A stretch of DNA of 64,000 nucleotides from the NCBI RefSeq assembly GCF_020268605.1, contig NZ_CP084222.1, positions 2,790,001 to 2,854,000 of the forward strand, read 5' to 3'. A program made the translations under genes and the position numbers. The notes under the pieces were generated by a model. It did not search any database. It saw nothing but the letters and a program-made list of their open reading frames with translations, and had not been told where the DNA came from. This stretch comes from Arsenophonus apicola. Its GTDB lineage: Bacteria; Pseudomonadota; Gammaproteobacteria; Enterobacterales; Enterobacteriaceae. Shown one piece after another: positions 1-9,662 of the stretch. Each line of letters opens with the position of its first letter. Positions within the stretch are counted from its first letter, which is position 1.

Positions 1-626
1 ATTGTCTCTCCCCAATTGCCCTGAATTTTATTATCCCCTTTTAGCGCTTTAGTCAGATTAATCGTTTCTTTTGCCATCTCTGCATTTAACTGCTGAAGCT
101 GACGAATTTCATGCGCTAGGGTATGACGCTCACGCGCTTCCTGACTAAAACTTTCATGTACCTGACGGCGAAAACCGTCCAGTTGTTCACGGAAAGGTGT
201 TAATAGTGCAATTAAACTCTGACGGTTCTGCTCAGAAGCGCGACGTTCATTCTGTTCAAAAATACGATTGGCTAAATTCTCAAATTGAACATTTAACCGC
301 TGCTCACTATTAAGTAACAGCCGCTGTTTCTCTTCAAAAGCCAGTCGTGTCTCTTCAAGCCGTGTCATCACTTCACGTAATTCAACTTCTTGATTACGAT
401 TAATTTCCCTTTGTGATCTCAATTCTTGCTCACGTTGTTCACACTCAATTTTCCAATATTCGAGGTGGGCGATTTTTTCCTCATAGCAAGCCTGAATACT
501 ATAAAAGTCGCGCAATTCCGACTCTTTTTTATTCATTTTCTGCGCAATAACTAGCCAGATCAAACTGCCACCAAAGAGTGTGCCGGTAAGAAATCCAATA
601 ATTGCATATAATAACTGAATATCCAC
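1..626 (-). CDS. rmuC: DNA recombination protein RmuC, N-terminal part (runs off the window)
   Basis: Minus-strand reading frame open from a GTG start at 626 to the window edge, about 208 codons; the C-terminus lies beyond position 1. A purine-rich AAGGA lies just upstream of the GTG. The protein begins with a single hydrophobic N-terminal segment (residues ~4-25), followed by a long charged coiled coil rich in Glu, Arg and Gln. The last visible residues include KGDNKIQGNWGE, matching the conserved RmuC stretch that precedes the nuclease-like domain. RmuC is a membrane-anchored protein that limits inversions at short inverted repeats. In enterobacteria it neighbours udp, which is also found here. 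The GTG start is chosen because the frame has no earlier ATG and the ribosome site fits. Confidence 0.85.
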   Translation of the reverse strand, partial: MDIQLLYAIIGFLTGTLFGGSLIWLVIAQKMNKKESELRDFYSIQACYEEKIAHLEYWKIECEQREQELRSQREINRNQEVELREVMTRLEETRLAFEEKQRLLLNSEQRLNVQFENLANRIFEQNERRASEQNRQSLIALLTPFREQLDGFRRQVHESFSQEARERHTLAHEIRQLQQLNAEMAKETINLTKALKGDNKIQGNWGET

Positions 627-750
627 CTGGGTTTCCTTAAAATAGTCTTTATTTTATAAAGTAACTTAGTGGTCTACTGTATAAATGTCCAGAATAAAAT
701 TTGCTTATTTTGGTCAACCAACTGCGTGAGGCTGAAATTTAACGACTGTT

Positions 751-1281
751 TTACCCCATCCACTGAGCAAGCCAAGATAAACCAAATGCCCCTGGCGCTA
801 AAATAGCAAATGCCCAGATCATGGCAGAAAGTAAATTAGCCAGCTGAAAATAATGTTTAGGCATAGCACAAATACCTGCTACTAAGGGAATTACCGCCCT
901 TAAGGGGCCTAGAAAACGGCCAAGAAAAACACTCCATACTCCCCAACGGTCAAAAAAACGATGACCCCGATCGAGCACTTCAGGACGACGAGAAATTGGC
1001 CACATATGGCGTACACTGTTCTTATAATGAAAACCAAACCAATAAGACAACCAATCACCCAAAAAAGCACCACAAGCGGCAGCAAACCATATCGGTAAAA
1101 AAGCAAGTCCATTATCACCAATTAATGCACCTAAACCAAGCAAAATTACTGTTGCTGGTAACAATAGAGAAATAAAGGCTAACGATTCGCCAAAAGCTAA
1201 TATAAAAACAATAATAATAGCTAATATTTGATGATGACGGGAAAATTCGGTAATAACATTAATAATCTCAGACAAAGTCAA
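751..1281 (-). CDS. DedA family membrane protein
   Basis: 176 residues with several hydrophobic segments. The conserved DedA/SNARE-associated block is visible: an N-terminal ESLAFISLLLPATVILLGLG, then GDWLSYWFG, and GRFLGPLRAVIPLVAG with the conserved Arg/Pro residues. It resembles E. coli YabI in its N-terminal two thirds but is shorter at the C-terminus. DedA proteins are inner-membrane proteins linked to lipid carrier (undecaprenyl phosphate) flipping and membrane homeostasis; the substrate of this one cannot be assigned. It lies between rmuC and udp on the same strand, where E. coli has no gene. It is probably transcribed from its own promoter, because the spacer to udp is 380 bases. Confidence 0.85.
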   Translation of the reverse strand: MTLSEIINVITEFSRHHQILAIIIVFILAFGESLAFISLLLPATVILLGLGALIGDNGLAFLPIWFAAACGAFLGDWLSYWFGFHYKNSVRHMWPISRRPEVLDRGHRFFDRWGVWSVFLGRFLGPLRAVIPLVAGICAMPKHYFQLANLLSAMIWAFAILAPGAFGLSWLAQWMG

Positions 1282-1660
1282 TTTATTATTCCTATTACAG
1301 TTAATCCTTCGTTATTATGTCGGCAATAATGTAAATTATTGTCAGCTTGAAATATAATAATGCGACAAGTTTAACTTATAAAATGATAAATTTAAGTTAT
1401 TTTATTCTATGCTATTATCCGCCAGTTAACATTAATTGGTTTACTAAAAAAAACGAAATAAGAAAATTAGCCGTTAATTGATCAAAATAAAGCTTATTGA
1501 ATACCTACGATAATAAAAAATAAAACGAATATTACTTAAGACGAATAAAAACCGCGATTAAATAAAAATATATAATAAAATAAATTTATCCTAATTTTAT
1601 AAAAATAACAAAAAGTTATACTCGTTTTATCAAATAAAGTAGCAAAACAGGTAGTATTTA
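1282..1660. other. Gene-free AT-rich spacer between the DedA gene and udp
   Basis: About 380 bases of very AT-rich sequence with many in-frame stops on both strands. It should hold the DedA gene promoter and the end of the udp transcript. No convincing terminator or RNA gene was seen. Confidence 0.5.
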
Positions 1661-2419
1661 TTAATTCAATAACCGGCGCACCGCATCAACAACGATCCCT
1701 AAAACATTTCCTTCAGTTTGGCGTAATAAAATTTCATCAGGCGTTTCTTGTTGTGTCCGGTTAACAATCACACCGGCTATCATACCTGCTGATAATCCTT
1801 GGCTAGAGCACATAGTCAGTAAGGTGGCCGACTCCATTTCATAATTAATCACTCCCATCTTTTGCCATTCTTCCATCGATCCGCGAAATCGACGAACAAC
1901 CCGACCACTATAAGTATCGTAACGTTCCTGACCAGGATAAAAAGTATCTGAAGAAGCGGTAATACCAACATGGGTTGTGATCCCTGCTGCTTTAGCAGCT
2001 TCATAAAGCGCATTGGTACAATTAAAATCCGCTACGGCAGGGTATTCTAAAGGGGCAAAATGTAAGCTGGCACCATCTAGGCGTACCGCGCCAGTTGTAA
2101 TGAGTACATCCCCTACATTGATATTTTTTTGAATGGCGCCGGTAGTGCCGATACGAAGAAAAGTACGTATTCCTAATTGCGCCAATTCTTCAACGGCAAT
2201 TGAAGTAGAGGGGCCACCAATGCCGGTTGAACAAATAATAATTGGTTTACCATTAAGTTCAGCACGCCAGGAGGTAAATTCACGTAGCGATGCCAGATAT
2301 ACCGGATTATCCATTAATTTGGCAATCCTTTCTACCCGATTTGGATCGCCGGGTACAATAGCAATTGTTGCACCTTGTAAATCATTTTTAGTGAGTCCTA
2401 AATGAAAAACATCAGACAT
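1661..2419 (-). CDS. udp: Uridine phosphorylase
   Basis: 252 residues, almost the E. coli Udp length. The N-terminus MSDVFHLGLTKNDLQGA and the blocks VPGDPNRVERIA, CSTGIGGPSTSIAVEELAQLG and VINYEMESATLLTMCSSQG are typical of the NP-I nucleoside phosphorylase family. The GDP phosphate loop and the EMES ribose/base motif are intact. The enzyme cleaves uridine (and less efficiently deoxyuridine) with phosphate to uracil and ribose-1-phosphate, for pyrimidine salvage in the cytoplasm. In E. coli it is under CRP/CytR control; here the upstream region has a long dyad around 2536-2570, but it is not an obvious CRP consensus. The neighbour rmuC supports orthology. Confidence 0.97.
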   Translation of the reverse strand: MSDVFHLGLTKNDLQGATIAIVPGDPNRVERIAKLMDNPVYLASLREFTSWRAELNGKPIIICSTGIGGPSTSIAVEELAQLGIRTFLRIGTTGAIQKNINVGDVLITTGAVRLDGASLHFAPLEYPAVADFNCTNALYEAAKAAGITTHVGITASSDTFYPGQERYDTYSGRVVRRFRGSMEEWQKMGVINYEMESATLLTMCSSQGLSAGMIAGVIVNRTQQETPDEILLRQTEGNVLGIVVDAVRRLLN

Positions 2420-2535
2420 AATTACACCATATTGTATTTTTAATTTATTTAATCCATTAATTTAATAATAAAATGATCAGTTTTTAATGATAAGGATCAT
2501 TTAAAACAAAAAAGAAAAGCGGCTTTTACTTAAAA

Positions 2536-2570
2536 ATATGATCAAATTATTTATGCTAATTTGATCATAT
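2536..2570. promoter_or_regulatory. Perfect 14-bp inverted repeat between divergent udp and yidB
   Basis: Arms ATATGATCAAATTA (2536-2549) and TAATTTGATCATAT (2557-2570) are perfectly complementary around a 7-base spacer TTTATGC. It lies in the spacer between divergent genes, so an operator is more likely than a terminator. Each arm carries TGATCA. The regulator is unknown. Confidence 0.5.
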
Positions 2571-2770
2571 CGTATTTTTAATAAATAAAAATCACTTGAT
2601 TAAATAAAAGGATCTGGTAAATCTTTTAGGCTTTTATTGTATTTTTAGCTTATCACTCACTATTATTAACGTAAGACTAGCAAAAATTTTAATAATTTCT
2701 AACCTTGTTAAATTTAAAGGTTGGAAGATACGAATCGTTTAACCAATTTTTATGTTGCAAGGGGGTTATC

Positions 2771-3163
2771 ATGGGATTTTTAGATCAACTTACCAGTATG
2801 GTTGGTGGTGAAAAATTTAATCAATATAAAAATATTTTAAGCTGGATTGAAACACAAGGTGGCATACGTGGCTTAATTGAGAAATTTGAACAACAAGGAT
2901 TTGGTGGAATTATTCAATCCTGGATAGGTTCAGGTGAGAACTTACCCGTAAGTATGGAGCAAATTAGCTCAATATTTGGCGCAAGTAATATTTCTACCCT
3001 CGCCAGTAAAGTCGGTTTAAATTCAGAACAAACTTCTTCCTTAATTGCTGAGTATTTGCCTAAATTAGTTAATACAGCAACCCCGGATGGCAAAATACCG
3101 GAAAAATTAGATTTAACGTCGATTGGTATGAAATTACTAAAAGATAAATTTTTTGGTGGTTAA
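2771..3163 (+). CDS. yidB: YidB/DUF937 family protein
   Basis: 130 residues starting at the ATG that follows AAGGGGG; an earlier in-frame start at 2705 has no ribosome site. The sequence MGFLDQLTSMVGG, ILSWIETQGGIRGLIEKF, GLGAI-like FGGIIQSW, SSLIAEYLPKLVNTATPDGK and the GMKLLKDKFF ending follow E. coli YidB over its whole length. Members are small, mostly helical, Gly-rich proteins of unproven function. The gene is divergent from udp, ends at a hairpin terminator, and faces the exporter gene that follows. The function is not assignable beyond the family. Confidence 0.85.
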   Translation: MGFLDQLTSMVGGEKFNQYKNILSWIETQGGIRGLIEKFEQQGFGGIIQSWIGSGENLPVSMEQISSIFGASNISTLASKVGLNSEQTSSLIAEYLPKLVNTATPDGKIPEKLDLTSIGMKLLKDKFFGG

Positions 3164-3170
3164 TCATTAT

Positions 3171-3202
3171 TGCCCATCGCTGTTAGATGGGCAAATTTCA
3201 TT
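3171..3202. terminator. Rho-independent terminator between yidB and the DMT exporter gene
   Basis: GCCCATC (3172-3178), loop GCTGTTA, GATGGGC (3186-3192), followed by a short T-containing stretch. It sits between convergent genes, just after the yidB stop. Confidence 0.65.
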
Positions 3203-3249
3203 TAAAAGCTAGTGCTAATTTCCGCCTGGCTGGATCCAATCGTTAGCAC

Positions 3250-4119
3250 TTAATTTACCTTGCGTAAAGTCGATCGATAGAGCCAATGTCGATGCACCCA
3301 AAGTGATAACAATAGTAAACTACTACCTAAAATAAAGCTAAGCCAATTGGGATGTTGCTGCCAAATGACAAAATTAACCAATAAGCCGGCTGGTACCAAC
3401 ATATTATTCATAATGGCCAAAGTGCCAGCATCTACCTGTGTCGCACCATAATTCCACATAAAATAGCCAATACCGGAAGCGCCCACCCCCAACCAAATTA
3501 AAACGCCCCACTGTATTTTTGTCATGGGTAATTTACTTACATCACCAAATATCATCCAACCGAATAATGCCACCATACAGGCGCCGATATAGAACCATGA
3601 AAAGGCTTGCCGCTGTGGGATTGGATAAATTTCCATTATTCTTTTGTAACCAACTTGGCCAATTGCAAAGAAAATATTCGCCAACTGCACATAAAGTAAC
3701 CCTAGCCAAAAAGATCCACTCAAATGATCATAGCGAATGATAGCGGCACCTATCACTGCCAACATTGCACTAAACAAGTATCCCCAGCGTAAATGTTGTC
3801 TTACCAATAGATCATAAAATAACGTTATATAAAGCGGGGTCAACACGGTAAAGAGTAAAAATTCGACTACGCTAAGATAGTTATATGCTTGAAAAACAAA
3901 TAGATACATAATGCCTAGCTGAAAAGCACCCACTAGCATATAAAGTAAAATAATTTTCAATGACAAGCCACGCCAGCGTAGAAAAGGTAAAAAAACTAGC
4001 GCCGCCAGCGCAATACGAACTAAAACGGCAAACCAACTATCAACCTGGCCAGCTAAATATTCACCAATTAAACTAAAAGATGCTGCCCATAGCAGCGTCG
4101 TAATAACTAGCAATCCCAT
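3250..4119 (-). CDS. DMT/EamA family inner-membrane transporter
   Basis: 289 residues with about ten hydrophobic segments, the normal size and topology of EamA-type drug/metabolite exporters. The N-terminal WAASFSLIGEYLAG and the second-half GVGASGIGYFMWNYGATQVDAGTLAIMNN show the two-fold EamA repeat. Closest in feel to the carboxylate/amino acid/amine (CAAT) branch; the substrate cannot be told from sequence. It starts 18 bases downstream of the yjcE stop on the same strand, so it may be co-transcribed with yjcE. Confidence 0.8.
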   Translation of the reverse strand: MGLLVITTLLWAASFSLIGEYLAGQVDSWFAVLVRIALAALVFLPFLRWRGLSLKIILLYMLVGAFQLGIMYLFVFQAYNYLSVVEFLLFTVLTPLYITLFYDLLVRQHLRWGYLFSAMLAVIGAAIIRYDHLSGSFWLGLLYVQLANIFFAIGQVGYKRIMEIYPIPQRQAFSWFYIGACMVALFGWMIFGDVSKLPMTKIQWGVLIWLGVGASGIGYFMWNYGATQVDAGTLAIMNNMLVPAGLLVNFVIWQQHPNWLSFILGSSLLLLSLWVHRHWLYRSTLRKVN

Positions 4120-4137
4120 GGTTTGTCTCTTAGTAGA

Positions 4138-5787
4138 TTAATGTTCTTTATCAATCAATAAAGCTTCCATCAAATCAAGATCTAATAATAGCGTTCGCAT
4201 GGTTTCATTGCTGATCTCTTTCGTTGCACGTAAGTGATATAGCTCTGCCCGCTCGGCGCGTAACGCCGTTAAACGAAAACGACGCTCTAAATCTTCTATC
4301 AGCAAATTATGTTCCATCTCATCCTGACCCGCAGTTCTACGGCGAAGATAACCTGTCACACGGGAAGCAACTTCACTTATAACTTCAGGATCTAACGCTT
4401 CTTGTGCATCGGCCGAAAGGCGCTCTTCCATTTTATTTAAGCTCACAATAGCCACTTCTGCCATCGCCGCTTTTGCCATTCGCATCTCATTAATATCTGC
4501 CAGTTTGTCACCCACTTTAAAATTATGCAATAAAAGCGGCAAAGCAAGCACGCCAATAAAAATCGATAGCATGATCACCCCTGTCGCAATAAAAACTAAC
4601 TGATAGCGAGCCGGAAAAGGCGTACCATCGGTAAGGAATAACGGTATGGAAAGGACACCAGCCAAGGTGATCGCGCCACGTACTCCAGCAAAGGAAGCTA
4701 ACCACAATTCACGATAGGTGTAAGACGCAAATTGTAACGGCCGTTTTTTTAATAGCAGCCGGCTAAAACGCTTCATCAACCATAACCAACTAAACCTTAA
4801 CAATAATAAAGCAGTATAAATAATCAAAACAGCGACAAATAGCATCCAAGTTTCAACACTAGGATCAAGCTCAGCTTGAATAACAGAAGTTTCCCATATA
4901 CCTGGTAACTGTAAGCCAAGCATGATAAAAACTAAGCCATTAAAAACAAACTCCAGCATCGACCAGACATTATCCGATCTCAACCGCATCGCTAGTGGTG
5001 CATTGCGAATAACACCGGCTTTACTGATTGTCATACCGGAAGCGACGGCGGATAAAATACCGGAAAAACCAATATGCTCAGCAATAAGATATGCGGCAAA
5101 AGGTAATAGTAACATTAAGATCATTTGGGTTGCCGGATCATCACCACTCCAGCGACTCATAATGCGCAGTGATTTGCTATAGATCCAAGTGACCGCAATA
5201 CCAATCAACAAACCACCGACTGCGACTTTAAAAAACTCAAGGGTGACACCAGACACAGTAAAAATCATGGTTCCCATAGCAATGGCGACAGCAAATTTTA
5301 GTGCCACCAAGCCGGAAGCATCATTCATCAGAGCTTCACCCTCTAATACACTCATCATCCGCTTCGGTATTCGATCTCTACCAACAATCGAGGAGAGTGC
5401 CACTGCATCAGTTGGTGAAAGAACGGCTGCCAAAGCAAAAGCCGCAATAAGCGGAATACTTGGTAATAGCCAATAGATCACATAACCTATTCCTACTACT
5501 GTTACTAAAACTAAGCCTAACACTAAGATAAAAATTTCACGTCCATTTTGGAAAAATTCACGCGTTGGGGTTTTCCAACCATCAACAAATAATAACGGCG
5601 GGATCAATAGAACGAGAAAAAGCTCTGGGTCAAAATCAACATGCAAACCAAAATGCGGCCAAGCTAACAATGCTCCTATCGCAATTTGCATAATCGGCAG
5701 CGGTATACGAAACGGAATAACTTTTGTAATGACACCTGATACTGAAACCACCAAAATTAAAATCAGGATGGTAAAAAATATTTTCAT
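4138..5787 (-). CDS. yjcE: CPA1 family Na+/H+ antiporter YjcE
   Basis: 549 residues, the same length as E. coli YjcE, and alignable by eye throughout: PLPIMQIAIGALLAWPHFGLHVDFDPELF near the start, LAAVLSPTDAVALSSIVG with the conserved Asp pair region, GEALMNDASGLVALKFA (the essential NDA of cation/proton antiporters), and FAGVRGAITLAGVLSIPL. Twelve or so membrane segments are followed by a ~140-residue cytoplasmic helical tail ending in ETMRTLLLDLDLMEALLI. It exchanges monovalent cations for protons at the inner membrane. It lies downstream of ghxP on the same strand, as in E. coli. Confidence 0.95.
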   Translation of the reverse strand: MKIFFTILILILVVSVSGVITKVIPFRIPLPIMQIAIGALLAWPHFGLHVDFDPELFLVLLIPPLLFVDGWKTPTREFFQNGREIFILVLGLVLVTVVGIGYVIYWLLPSIPLIAAFALAAVLSPTDAVALSSIVGRDRIPKRMMSVLEGEALMNDASGLVALKFAVAIAMGTMIFTVSGVTLEFFKVAVGGLLIGIAVTWIYSKSLRIMSRWSGDDPATQMILMLLLPFAAYLIAEHIGFSGILSAVASGMTISKAGVIRNAPLAMRLRSDNVWSMLEFVFNGLVFIMLGLQLPGIWETSVIQAELDPSVETWMLFVAVLIIYTALLLLRFSWLWLMKRFSRLLLKKRPLQFASYTYRELWLASFAGVRGAITLAGVLSIPLFLTDGTPFPARYQLVFIATGVIMLSIFIGVLALPLLLHNFKVGDKLADINEMRMAKAAMAEVAIVSLNKMEERLSADAQEALDPEVISEVASRVTGYLRRRTAGQDEMEHNLLIEDLERRFRLTALRAERAELYHLRATKEISNETMRTLLLDLDLMEALLIDKEH

Positions 5788-6031
5788 ATTATCCTTACTG
5801 ATAAGTCTGAGTTATAAGCCGAGCAAAGTATTATTATGCTTAACAGATATTAATAGAAAATAAGACTATGCTATCAAAAAAAGAGCTAGCCAACCGCAAA
5901 ACGACTATATTTCGCCATATTCTATCCTTAACAACAAACTATCATTGGCAATATTTTTGACTTTAAGATTAATCGTATCAGTGAACTTTATGTTCCATTT
6001 CACTGAGTAATTAACATCAACGTCTATAAAC

Positions 6032-7378
6032 TTAAATAGCTAAACCACTCATGTAAAAAGCGACTAAGATTATTGCGATTAGAACGGTACCCATATTTAA
6101 TTTACGCCACTCTCCGGCGCAGAAACGGCCAATCACTAAGCCAGCAAAGCCAATCATGATACCAGTGACAATATTACAGGTTAAGACAATGAATACTGCA
6201 CAAAGTAAACCGGCAATAGCATCAATAAAGTCATTAAAATCCAGTTGGGCAACATTACTCAACATTAACAAACCGACGTACATCAATGCTGGAGCTGTCG
6301 CATATGACGGCACTAAATAAGATAAGGGCGATAAAAATAAAATTAACAAAAATAGCAAGCCAACCACTACTGCAGTTAATCCGGTTTTGCCACCCGCAGC
6401 GGTGCCCGCTGCCGATTCAATATAAACTGCTGCGGGTGAAGCGCCAATGACACCAGCAAAAATACTACTCACTGAATCGGCGGTTAACGCCTTACCTCCA
6501 TCAATAATTTGACCATTTTTGTCCAATAGATCAGCTTGACCGGCTACGGCACGGATCGTCCCTGTGGCATCAAAGATAGCGGTCATAACTAAGGCAAATA
6601 AACTCGGTAAAACGAATGGCTGTAACGCACCAACAATATCCATACTAAACAACAACGATAAACCGTCTTCACCCAGGGTTGGCAATTTAAAGAAACCTTG
6701 GTATTTCACTTGCGGATCAAAAATCAAGCCAATAATAGAAATCGCAATGATCACCATTAATACCCCACCCGGCGTTTTTCTTTTTTCCAAACCAAAAATA
6801 ACGGCCAAGCCAATCAACGACATGAGGACAGGAAAAGAGGTAAATTGTCCAAGCGCAACTGGCAAACCGGCCTGCTCATTTTTTACCACCAACCCAATAC
6901 CATTGGCGGCTATCAATAGCAAAAACAGCCCGATACCAATTCCTGTACCTTGAGCAATCCCCTTTGGCATACTGTGTAGAATAAAACTACGTACACCCGT
7001 AATGGAAATAAAAGTAAATAAGCATCCCATCAAAAAAACAGCGCCTAAAGCGACAGGAATGCTCACCTGCTGACTAAGTACCAGACTAAAGGCGGTAAAT
7101 GCAGTTAATGAAATAGCACAACCGATGGCCATCGGTAAATTAGCCCATAATCCCATCAATAATGAACCAAATCCTGCTACCAGGCAGGTGGCAATAAAAA
7201 TCGCCGTGGGTGGAAAACCAGCCTGGCCTAGCATACCTGGTACCACAATAACCGAGTAGACCATGGCTAAAAATGTGGTGAGACCTGCAATAATCTCGCG
7301 ACGAATTGTCGAGCCTCGTTGCTGTATTTTAAAAAAATGATTTAGTTTGCAACTCGAAGGCGTTTGTCTAACAGACAT
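6032..7378 (-). CDS. ghxP: Guanine/hypoxanthine permease GhxP
   Basis: 448 residues of the NCS2/AzgA-like family. Diagnostic blocks include QRGSTIRREIIAGLTTFLAM, ANLPMAIGCAISLTAFTAF, TGIGIGLFLLLIAANGIGLV, and the substrate motif region FDATGTIRAVAGQA with GKALTADSVSSIFAG. E. coli GhxP is 449 residues and also lies beside yjcE, which favours ghxP over its paralogue ghxQ. It is a proton-coupled importer of guanine and hypoxanthine in the inner membrane. Two PurR-box-like sequences lie immediately upstream, matching a purine-salvage gene repressed when purines are plentiful. Confidence 0.95.
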   Translation of the reverse strand: MSVRQTPSSCKLNHFFKIQQRGSTIRREIIAGLTTFLAMVYSVIVVPGMLGQAGFPPTAIFIATCLVAGFGSLLMGLWANLPMAIGCAISLTAFTAFSLVLSQQVSIPVALGAVFLMGCLFTFISITGVRSFILHSMPKGIAQGTGIGIGLFLLLIAANGIGLVVKNEQAGLPVALGQFTSFPVLMSLIGLAVIFGLEKRKTPGGVLMVIIAISIIGLIFDPQVKYQGFFKLPTLGEDGLSLLFSMDIVGALQPFVLPSLFALVMTAIFDATGTIRAVAGQADLLDKNGQIIDGGKALTADSVSSIFAGVIGASPAAVYIESAAGTAAGGKTGLTAVVVGLLFLLILFLSPLSYLVPSYATAPALMYVGLLMLSNVAQLDFNDFIDAIAGLLCAVFIVLTCNIVTGIMIGFAGLVIGRFCAGEWRKLNMGTVLIAIILVAFYMSGLAI

Positions 7379-7421
7379 GTTGATCCTCTGTTTAGAAATT
7401 GATGGTAACTTTCAACTATAG

Positions 7422-7477
7422 AAGAAAACGATTGCGTCAAAAAATAAACCATTTCAATTATACGCAATCGTTTGGCA
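7422..7477 (-). promoter_or_regulatory. Two PurR-box-like operators upstream of ghxP
   Basis: Read on the minus strand, 7437-7422 is ACGCAATCGTTTTCTT, one mismatch from the E. coli PurR consensus ACGCAAACGTTTTCNT. On the plus strand 7462-7477 is ACGCAATCGTTTGGCA, about 12 of 16 matches to the symmetric ACGCAAACGTTTGCGT. The two sites are 24 bases apart and lie 44-99 bases upstream of the ghxP start, where a promoter is expected. Confidence 0.7.
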
Positions 7478-7480
7478 TCA

Positions 7481-7935
7481 TAAAAAGAAAAAAGAAATTT
7501 TTAAAGGCGCAATTATCTGGTGATCCTAAGGAAATAATCAAGTATTTTTCACTATAAAAACAATTATCGCTATTTTATTTTTATGAAAAACAAAGCAATT
7601 TTTTATTTATTTTTTTACGATATGGCGCCTAAAAGTAGCGCCCTATTACTGGATAAAATAATGATATTATTTTGCCAGGCAAATAAATTTACCAATAAAC
7701 TGACTAGGTTCGTCTTATAATTTCTTTCAAATATTAATTAAATGTAAAATGTTTATTTTTATTTCCTACCAGAGTAAGCGCTGGTACTTTTAAATCAACA
7801 ATGTTATTAACATTTATGCTAATATGATTTATCGATGATTATTATATTATGTAAACCGTTTGAGTATGCTATAAACATAAGTCATGGCAGAGTTTGATGA
7901 CAACGATATTTATTTTAATTAACTAATTTTATTTC
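7481..7935. other. Gene-free spacer between ghxP and the GT39 gene
   Basis: About 450 bases, AT-rich, between divergent genes. It must hold the glycosyltransferase gene promoter. No RNA gene or further operator was recognised. Confidence 0.4.
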
Positions 7936-9624
7936 ATGGCAATAATAAATAATGACTCTTTATCTAAAACAGATATAAAAACGCTATTCGGTTTCTTACT
8001 GTTTCTGTTGATTTACCTGCTACCAGGTATCTTTGGACATAACCCGTGGAAACAAGATGAAAATTATAGTTTTGGTATCATACAAACTATGTATGAAACA
8101 GGTAATTGGCTGATACCAACTAACGCCGGCCAACCTTTCATGGAAAAACCCCCGCTCTATTATTGGGTTGCAACCATTGCTGTTCATCTTTTTTCCTCTT
8201 GGTTACCGATGCATGACGCAGCCAGAACTGCCTCGCTATTTTTTTCTGCTGTAAGTCTATCCTTTTTTATTTTTTTAGCCCGCCGTTTTTTCTCTGCTGA
8301 CAGCTTCTCTGATCATCGCATCTGGATAGCACTAGCCCTATTCGCATCGGCGCCGGGTATATTACGTCATAGCCACGATATGTTTACCGATACCGCATTG
8401 ATCGCTGGCACTATTATTGGATTATATGGCTTATTAGGCCTCATTAAACAGGGAAAAAATCTCTTTTCCACCTTTTGGTTAACAGTCGGTACCATCATTA
8501 CTATGTTATCAAAGGGAGTTTTTATCCCCGGCTTAATTTGGATCTGTTTAATTCTGGCCCCAATTTGTTTAAAAAGTTGTCGTAATAAACGCTATTACTG
8601 CCTGGCAATTATTGCTGGTCTGCTATCTTTAAGTTTAATTTTACCCTGGCCAATTTTACTTTTTCGTGATAGCCCTGAGCTGTTTAAAGTTTGGTTTTGG
8701 GATAATAATATTGGTCGTTTTTTGGGTTTTTCAGTTGAACATTTAGGCGCAAAAGCCAAAGCCTTCCGTATTCCTGAAGCAATACTTCTTTTCGCCTTAC
8801 CATCAGGTATCTTAGCTTTTATTTTTATCTTGAAACAACCAATAAAAAATCTAACGGATAATAGGTTTTTTTTACCCACCTGCTTTGTATTATTAGGCGT
8901 TATCTTATTACAAATTTCAGCCTCTGGCCGTGCGTTATATCTATTACCTTTTATTGCCCCGATGGCATTATTGGCAACCCACTGTTTTTGTCGTTTACCC
9001 TCACTAATATATAAAATTGGTTATTACTTTAGTCTAATTTTGTTTTCCCTAATCATTGCGTTGATATGGATTGGCTATGGGTTATCTTTCTCCACTGAAC
9101 ACCACCAATTACTAGCAATCTTTCGTCAATGGTTGCCTAGTGGTTATCAGCCTCATTTTTCTTGGTTAGCCTTTTTATTTGCCTTAGCGATCACCTTAAT
9201 CTGGTTGGTTAAAAAACGTTTCCTGGCCGACCAATTGGCTTTAAAAGCCGCCCAAATATGGTGTCTGGGATTAACAGTTATCTGGGGATTAATCTTCTCA
9301 CTCTTTATTGGCTGGATAGATTATGCTAAAGGTTATCAGAATGTGTTTGCAGATCTAAAACAGCATATTGCCAGCGAATTTCTTCCTACCGACTGTATGG
9401 TCTCCCATGAAGTAGGTGAATCAGAAGCGCCAATGCTTTATTACTACACCGGAATATTACATCAATCACAATATCACTACGAAACACCGCCTAATTGCCG
9501 TTGGTTACTCGATCTTTCCAAAGAGGTTAGAGAACCGCCTCCAGGCATGGAAATATTCTGGATCGGTCACCGTCCCGATGAAACAAAAGAGAATTTGGTG
9601 CTGTATAAGAAGATCGAACATTAA
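7936..9624 (+). CDS. Glycosyltransferase family 39 (ArnT/PMT-like) membrane protein
   Basis: 562 residues with about 12 hydrophobic segments. The N-terminal loop has NPWKQDENYSFGIIQTMYET then GNWLIPTNAGQPFMEKPPLY, the GT39/ArnT hallmark with the acidic pair that contacts the polyprenyl-phosphate sugar. Related proteins move a sugar from undecaprenyl phosphate to lipid A or to proteins on the periplasmic side. The acceptor cannot be told here, and no arn operon is visible nearby. It stands alone on the plus strand and converges with the deiminase gene. No strong ribosome site is seen before the ATG at 7936; an in-frame TTG or GTG is possible. Confidence 0.75.
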   Translation: MAIINNDSLSKTDIKTLFGFLLFLLIYLLPGIFGHNPWKQDENYSFGIIQTMYETGNWLIPTNAGQPFMEKPPLYYWVATIAVHLFSSWLPMHDAARTASLFFSAVSLSFFIFLARRFFSADSFSDHRIWIALALFASAPGILRHSHDMFTDTALIAGTIIGLYGLLGLIKQGKNLFSTFWLTVGTIITMLSKGVFIPGLIWICLILAPICLKSCRNKRYYCLAIIAGLLSLSLILPWPILLFRDSPELFKVWFWDNNIGRFLGFSVEHLGAKAKAFRIPEAILLFALPSGILAFIFILKQPIKNLTDNRFFLPTCFVLLGVILLQISASGRALYLLPFIAPMALLATHCFCRLPSLIYKIGYYFSLILFSLIIALIWIGYGLSFSTEHHQLLAIFRQWLPSGYQPHFSWLAFLFALAITLIWLVKKRFLADQLALKAAQIWCLGLTVIWGLIFSLFIGWIDYAKGYQNVFADLKQHIASEFLPTDCMVSHEVGESEAPMLYYYTGILHQSQYHYETPPNCRWLLDLSKEVREPPPGMEIFWIGHRPDETKENLVLYKKIEH

Positions 9625-9662
9625 CTACGCCAGTAATGGTTATGATGGAGAACCGCTATGGA

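Noticed and set aside
5978..6006. Terminator after ghxP
   Set aside because: TCAGTGAA/TTCACTGA can pair, but there is no T-tract on the minus strand, so termination is not supported.
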